64,000 nucleotides of DNA from Terriglobales bacterium (GTDB lineage Bacteria > Acidobacteriota > Terriglobia > Terriglobales > Acidobacteriaceae), in NCBI GenBank assembly GCA_035487355.1, contig DATHMF010000093.1:1-64000 (forward strand), in the 5' to 3' direction. Position numbers and translations under genes: made by a program. This document shows positions 60,769 through 64,000 of the stretch, one piece after another; the stretch's first letter is position 1, and each line of letters begins with the position of its first letter. Below the pieces are notes generated by a model that saw only the letters and a list, made by a program, of their open reading frames with translations, did not search any database and was not told the origin of the DNA.

Positions 60769-60789
60769 ACTTGCAACACTGTTGCAAAT
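60769..60789. promoter_or_regulatory. TTGCAA-N5-TTGCAA operator 3
   Basis: TTGCAA, CACTG, TTGCAA (7-3-7 perfect) 109 bases before the chosen start of the Fur-family gene, near a possible -10 (TATATT, 60796-60801). It suggests autoregulation. Confidence 0.8.
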
Positions 60790-60897
60790 GATTTTATATT
60801 TAAGATCAGATTCGATGCTTCTGTCAACGTACTGAGCAACATGTCGTTACAGAATGAACGCCACCGCTCGACGCAAGACCCCAAAAGGAGAACTGCT

Positions 60898-61344
60898 TTG
60901 CCTTTACCTCAGACCGAAACCCCCGGACGCTTGCATGATGAACTGATGGCCCGCGGAATTCGTCTCACCCGCCAACGCCGGACGATTCTCAGCATCATTG
61001 AAACCGCCAGCCAGCACCTGGATGCCGGCCAAATTCTACGGAAAGCCAAGAGGACCGACCCGGCAATAGACCGCGTAACCGTGTATCGCACCATAGGACT
61101 ACTGAAGCGCCACGGATTAGTGGATGAGCTGGACCTAATGCATGTGCAAGGCGAGCGCCACTTTTATGAGCGCCGCACCCAACGTGATCACCTGCATATG
61201 ACATGTCTGCGTTGCGGTAAAGTCACGGAATTTGAAAGCCTTTTATTTGAAAAGCTCAAGCATCAGGTGGAAAGAGAATGCCGGTTCCGTGTCGCCGTGG
61301 CCAGGCTGGAAATCGGGGGTTACTGCCCCAAGTGCCGCACGTAG
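60898..61344 (+). CDS. Fur-family metal- or peroxide-responsive regulator
   Basis: A 148-residue Fur-family repressor. GIRLTRQRRTILSIIETASQHLDAGQI and DRVTVYRTIGLLKRHGLV form the winged helix; RDHLHMTCLRCGK and GYCPKC give the metal-binding His and two C-x2-C pairs (103/106, 143/146) of a structural zinc site. The TTG at 60898 is chosen because AAGGAG lies seven bases upstream; an ATG at 60841 in frame has no ribosome site. The nearby operators suggest a Nur-like (nickel) regulator, but sequence alone cannot separate Fur, Zur, PerR and Nur. Confidence 0.9.
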   Translation: MPLPQTETPGRLHDELMARGIRLTRQRRTILSIIETASQHLDAGQILRKAKRTDPAIDRVTVYRTIGLLKRHGLVDELDLMHVQGERHFYERRTQRDHLHMTCLRCGKVTEFESLLFEKLKHQVERECRFRVAVARLEIGGYCPKCRT

Positions 61345-61397
61345 TCAGCCGGCAGTCATCAGTCGTTCGTCCTCAGGATTGGCCGGAAGCCGATTTG

Positions 61398-62099
61398 TCA
61401 GCGACAGATCCATCGGTATCCAACGGTATGTACCGTAGCAATCTGCTTGGAGTCGGCCCCGAGATCAGACAGCTTTTTTCGTAACTGCACAATGAATTGA
61501 TCAAGCGCTCGAGTTGTTCCGTAGTACTCATAGCCCCAAATCTCGTTGAGAATGCGGTCCCGCGAGAGCACTTCGCCGGGGTGGCTGATAAAAAGCTGGA
61601 AGAGCTTTACCTCCCGTCCCGAAAGCGGAACCGATTTTTTACCGCGCTTGAGTTCCAGGGTCTTGAGATCAAGCGTGCAATCCCCGAAGGTCACGCTGCC
61701 ACCATCGGAAGAATGGGATGGGCGGTTTCGCCGCAGTAGCGCATGCACCCGTGCGGTCAGCTCGCGCAAACCGAAGGGTTTGGTCATGTAGTCATCGGCG
61801 CCTAAATCCAGGCCAATGACCTTATCCATCTCCTGGCCTTTGGCGGTAAGCATAAGAACCAGCCCCTGATACGCCTGGGCGCGGAGCTGCTTGCAAACCT
61901 CATAACCACTCAGGCCGGGCAGCATAATATCAAGCACGATGAGGCTGGGCCGGTGCTTCTCCACTGCCGCCAGAGCAAGATCGCCCCGCGCACAGGCTTC
62001 GACCGCGAAGCCCTCGCTGGTGAGAAGTTCAACCAGACCGAAGCGGATATTGGTGTCATCCTCGACCACCAGTATTTTCGTGTTGGCTGTGGTTTTCAT
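61398..62099 (-). CDS. OmpR-type response regulator
   Basis: A 233-residue two-component regulator. Receiver: ILVVEDDTNIR, phospho-Asp57 (VLDIMLPG), LTAKGQ, Lys in MTKPFG. C-terminal OmpR/PhoB winged helix with LSGREVKLFQLFISHPGEVLSRDRI and YRWICR. Its ATG overlaps the kinase stop by four bases, so the pair is translationally coupled. Confidence 0.96.
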   Translation of the reverse strand: MKTTANTKILVVEDDTNIRFGLVELLTSEGFAVEACARGDLALAAVEKHRPSLIVLDIMLPGLSGYEVCKQLRAQAYQGLVLMLTAKGQEMDKVIGLDLGADDYMTKPFGLRELTARVHALLRRNRPSHSSDGGSVTFGDCTLDLKTLELKRGKKSVPLSGREVKLFQLFISHPGEVLSRDRILNEIWGYEYYGTTRALDQFIVQLRKKLSDLGADSKQIATVHTVGYRWICR

Positions 62100-64000
62100 C
62101 TGTCTTTGAATCGAACGTTTTCATTGGGCTTGTCATTCGACTGCGCCGCTGTGCTCAACGGCACCGTCAGCGTAAAGCAACTGCCACCACCGGCGCGAGG
62201 CGAATAGGTTACATCTCCGCCGTTGTCCCTCGCCATGCGCCGCGCCAGGGTGAGTCCCAGTCCCGAACCTGATACACCGCTGGCGAGAGAATCATCCAGG
62301 CGATGAAATGGCTGAAAGATTGCATCAAGCTTCTTAGGCGGAATGCCCGGCCCGCGGTCGAGCACATCAACACAACCAGAACCGGAGGAACCAAGTTGCT
62401 TCTCCCAGCGCACGCGGACAAGAATTTCATGCCCTCCATATTTTTCCGCATTGGAGAGAAGGTTAAGAACAACTTGCGCCAGGGCGTCGCGATCGGCGAC
62501 GAGCGGCAGCGCTTCGGCTGTGTTATCCAGCGTAATTTCAAAGCCCAACGCAACCCCGACAGTTTCGAGGTGAGGCCGGCAGGTATCAACGACCTCACGC
62601 ACAATTTCAACCAGGTCGCAACTACGGCGTTCGCCTGAAGGCGCGCCGCGCTCCATGCGCGCAAAATCGAGCACATTGTTGATGAGCCGCGTCAGACGCG
62701 CAGACTCCGCCGAGATGATGCGCAGATAGTTGGCTTGGCGATCAGGCTCGGCCACGCGGCCCTCGGCCAGCATGTCGGCAAACATCCGGATAGAAGTCAG
62801 GGGCGTTTTGAGTTCGTGCGAAACATTGCTGACGAAGTCGGTCTTCTGCTGGGCGAGAAGCATTTTGCGGCGAACGTCGGCTGCCATGAGCCAGCCTCCG
62901 AAAACAATGGCGGCCATCAGGGCCAAGACAATGAACCCCAAGGTGAATTGCAAAGTAGAGGCCGAGCGATTGATCTGCTGGGGGTCTACCAGATAGAGGG
63001 CAGCCTCCCAGTGGGGCAGTGCTTCGCCTATTTCGGTAGCGACAAACGGATGTTTCCAGTCTGCTTTAAAACCAGCCTTGGAAAGCGCAACCGGGTTTCC
63101 CCGGTCATCGAGAAGAGCAAGGCAATAGGTGGCATCAGCGTTGCGATGAAGCTCGGGCGACTGCAACAGGGGCTGCAGGCTGCGAATCAGGTTCGGCTGG
63201 CTGATCTGCGCCCCGAAGACCAGCGATCCCGCCGTGGGAGGGCGATACCACACCATTAAGCGCAGCTTGTCTTCGAGAAAGCGGGCCAGGGCACCGGTAC
63301 TTTCTGTACCGATGACTCGGCGAAAGTCGGATTCGGCCGGAACCGCCGTTGAAACTGTGCTCTGCTGGGGCAAAAAATTCTTTTGTGGTATGACCTGGCG
63401 TTGCACTTGTTCCGCCTGTGCCATCTCGTTGCCGGATTGGACGCTTTGTTGCGCAGCGTTTCGTAACTGTGTGACATCCGCAGAGCGCATGGCTTGTTGC
63501 TGAACCTGCGCCATCTGCGCCTCATTCCCAGATTGGGCCTCTGGCGGAGGAGCTGTCTGAGCTTGCTGGGCTTCCTGGGCGTGGATAAGCTGCCGCTGAA
63601 CCTGCTCCATCCGCCGATTCGCCCCGATCTGCTGCGGTATCGTCTGAGGTGGAGGTGCATTCTGCGCTTGCATCTGAGGCGGAGGGGCATTCACTGCGTT
63701 GTTCACGTTTTGTGTTGCGTTGGCCGACGCGGCCTGCTGCGGATATTGTGAAAATACGGGCACATTTTCACGGTTGCCGAGAAAGAGGCTGTTTTCCGTG
63801 CGAAACGTCTTAGCGACAGTCCCCTGATTGGGCGTGGGAGAATAGATGGTTCCATTCAGGTCTACCGCAAAACCGATCTCCGCCAGGTTCCAGTTGCTTT
63901 GCAGTTCATGGTTGAAATTCTTGGCCAACGTACTCGGAGATGAACTTTTTTGTAAAAGTTGTTGGGTTGTTTGTACAAAAGCCGAGCGTGAGCCATCCAG
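62096..64000 (-). CDS. Sensor histidine kinase, 5' end outside the window
   Basis: The frame is open to base 64000 (634 residues), so the start lies outside; a TTG at 63928 is not the likely start. The visible sensory part contains a Gln/Pro/Ala-rich stretch (about residues 90-220 of the visible part), a second hydrophobic segment (LQFTLGFIVLALMAAIVFGGW), HisKA with VSHELKTPLTSIRM, and an ATPase domain with NLLSNAEKYG, DRGPGIPP and GSGLGLTLARRM. Partner of the response regulator. The signal is unknown. Confidence 0.93.
   Translation of the reverse strand: MDGSRSAFVQTTQQLLQKSSSPSTLAKNFNHELQSNWNLAEIGFAVDLNGTIYSPTPNQGTVAKTFRTENSLFLGNRENVPVFSQYPQQAASANATQNVNNAVNAPPPQMQAQNAPPPQTIPQQIGANRRMEQVQRQLIHAQEAQQAQTAPPPEAQSGNEAQMAQVQQQAMRSADVTQLRNAAQQSVQSGNEMAQAEQVQRQVIPQKNFLPQQSTVSTAVPAESDFRRVIGTESTGALARFLEDKLRLMVWYRPPTAGSLVFGAQISQPNLIRSLQPLLQSPELHRNADATYCLALLDDRGNPVALSKAGFKADWKHPFVATEIGEALPHWEAALYLVDPQQINRSASTLQFTLGFIVLALMAAIVFGGWLMAADVRRKMLLAQQKTDFVSNVSHELKTPLTSIRMFADMLAEGRVAEPDRQANYLRIISAESARLTRLINNVLDFARMERGAPSGERRSCDLVEIVREVVDTCRPHLETVGVALGFEITLDNTAEALPLVADRDALAQVVLNLLSNAEKYGGHEILVRVRWEKQLGSSGSGCVDVLDRGPGIPPKKLDAIFQPFHRLDDSLASGVSGSGLGLTLARRMARDNGGDVTYSPRAGGGSCFTLTVPLSTAAQSNDKPNENVRFKDR

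Larger units (their letters stand above)
60447..60897. other. Divergent control region with three operators
   Basis: The stretch between the porin and Fur-family genes is rich in TTGCA/TGCAA half-sites besides the three full sites listed. I see no credible gene in it. Confidence 0.7.

Noticed and set aside
60841-60897. N-terminal extension of the Fur-family protein from the ATG at 60841
   Set aside because: No ribosome site and a non-family sequence; the TTG at 60898 has AAGGAG at the right distance and gives a normal length.

Overview
The window looks like a chromosomal stretch from a soil-type member of the Acidobacteriota (class Terriglobia/Acidobacteriia). The inference rests on gene content: two proteins of the von Willebrand type A family typical of acidobacteria (40852-41889, 42010-43275), a TonB-dependent receptor with an N-terminal carboxypeptidase-regulatory domain (44167-46641), a Kdo hydroxylase homologue and porin (so a Gram-negative envelope), tandem DUF507 genes, and many short hairpin repeats between genes. 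I saw no rRNA, tRNA, CRISPR array, transposase or phage module. The sequence is mostly ordinary housekeeping and envelope genes, with several small regulatory gems.

Layout. 1-7.8 kb: recJ (cut by the window edge), small hypotheticals, an NmrA/NTF2/VOC trio on the minus strand, tandem DUF507 genes and queG. 7.8-10.0 kb: three paralogous secreted proteins (two with a glycine zipper), each with the same upstream palindrome, the same Shine-Dalgarno context and a near-identical hairpin terminator. 10.2-18.5 kb: peptidase-MA/TPR protein, Kdo hydroxylase, esterase lipoprotein, cold-shock protein, YihY/BrkB membrane protein, S9 peptidase. 19.0-24.8 kb: an ArsR-type regulator diverging from a cytochrome P450, followed by an AmgK-like sugar kinase fused to a RapZ C-terminal domain, MurU-like nucleotidyltransferase, and a secreted YadA-head/H-lectin-like protein. 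25.4-32.3 kb: DUF3291-like protein, outer-membrane-type lipoprotein-sorting protein, ccmEABCD (heme export/cytochrome c maturation, with a Cys-type CcmE), thiC and small membrane/lipoprotein genes. 32.5-39.5 kb: M28 peptidase and a surface-glycan group (TylF-type and class I methyltransferases, GT2, DUF2142). 39.5-40.4 kb: a fluoride riboswitch driving crcB and a DUF190 gene. 40.5-49.8 kb: VWFA pair, MglA GTPase, TonB receptor, OmpA-like protein, M48 protease. 50.2-64.0 kb: ClpB-like AAA protein, LysM/DUF4015 lipoprotein, response regulator-PAS-GGDEF protein, ilvE, DinB, UbiA, a cytochrome c/porin pair diverging from a Fur-family gene with three identical-format operators, and a two-component system cut by the window end.

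The most promising leads are (i) the AmgK-RapZ fusion overlapping murU, which physically joins a cell-wall amino-sugar kinase to a domain known in E. coli to sense glucosamine-6-phosphate; (ii) the TTGCAA-N5-TTGCAA operators between the Fur-family gene and porin/cytochrome, a format matching the Streptomyces Nur box; (iii) the three-copy GTAAGT palindrome regulon at 7.8-10 kb; and (iv) the CxxxY CcmE. Start codons were moved inward from the longest frame wherever a Shine-Dalgarno sequence, signal peptide or family alignment supported it.
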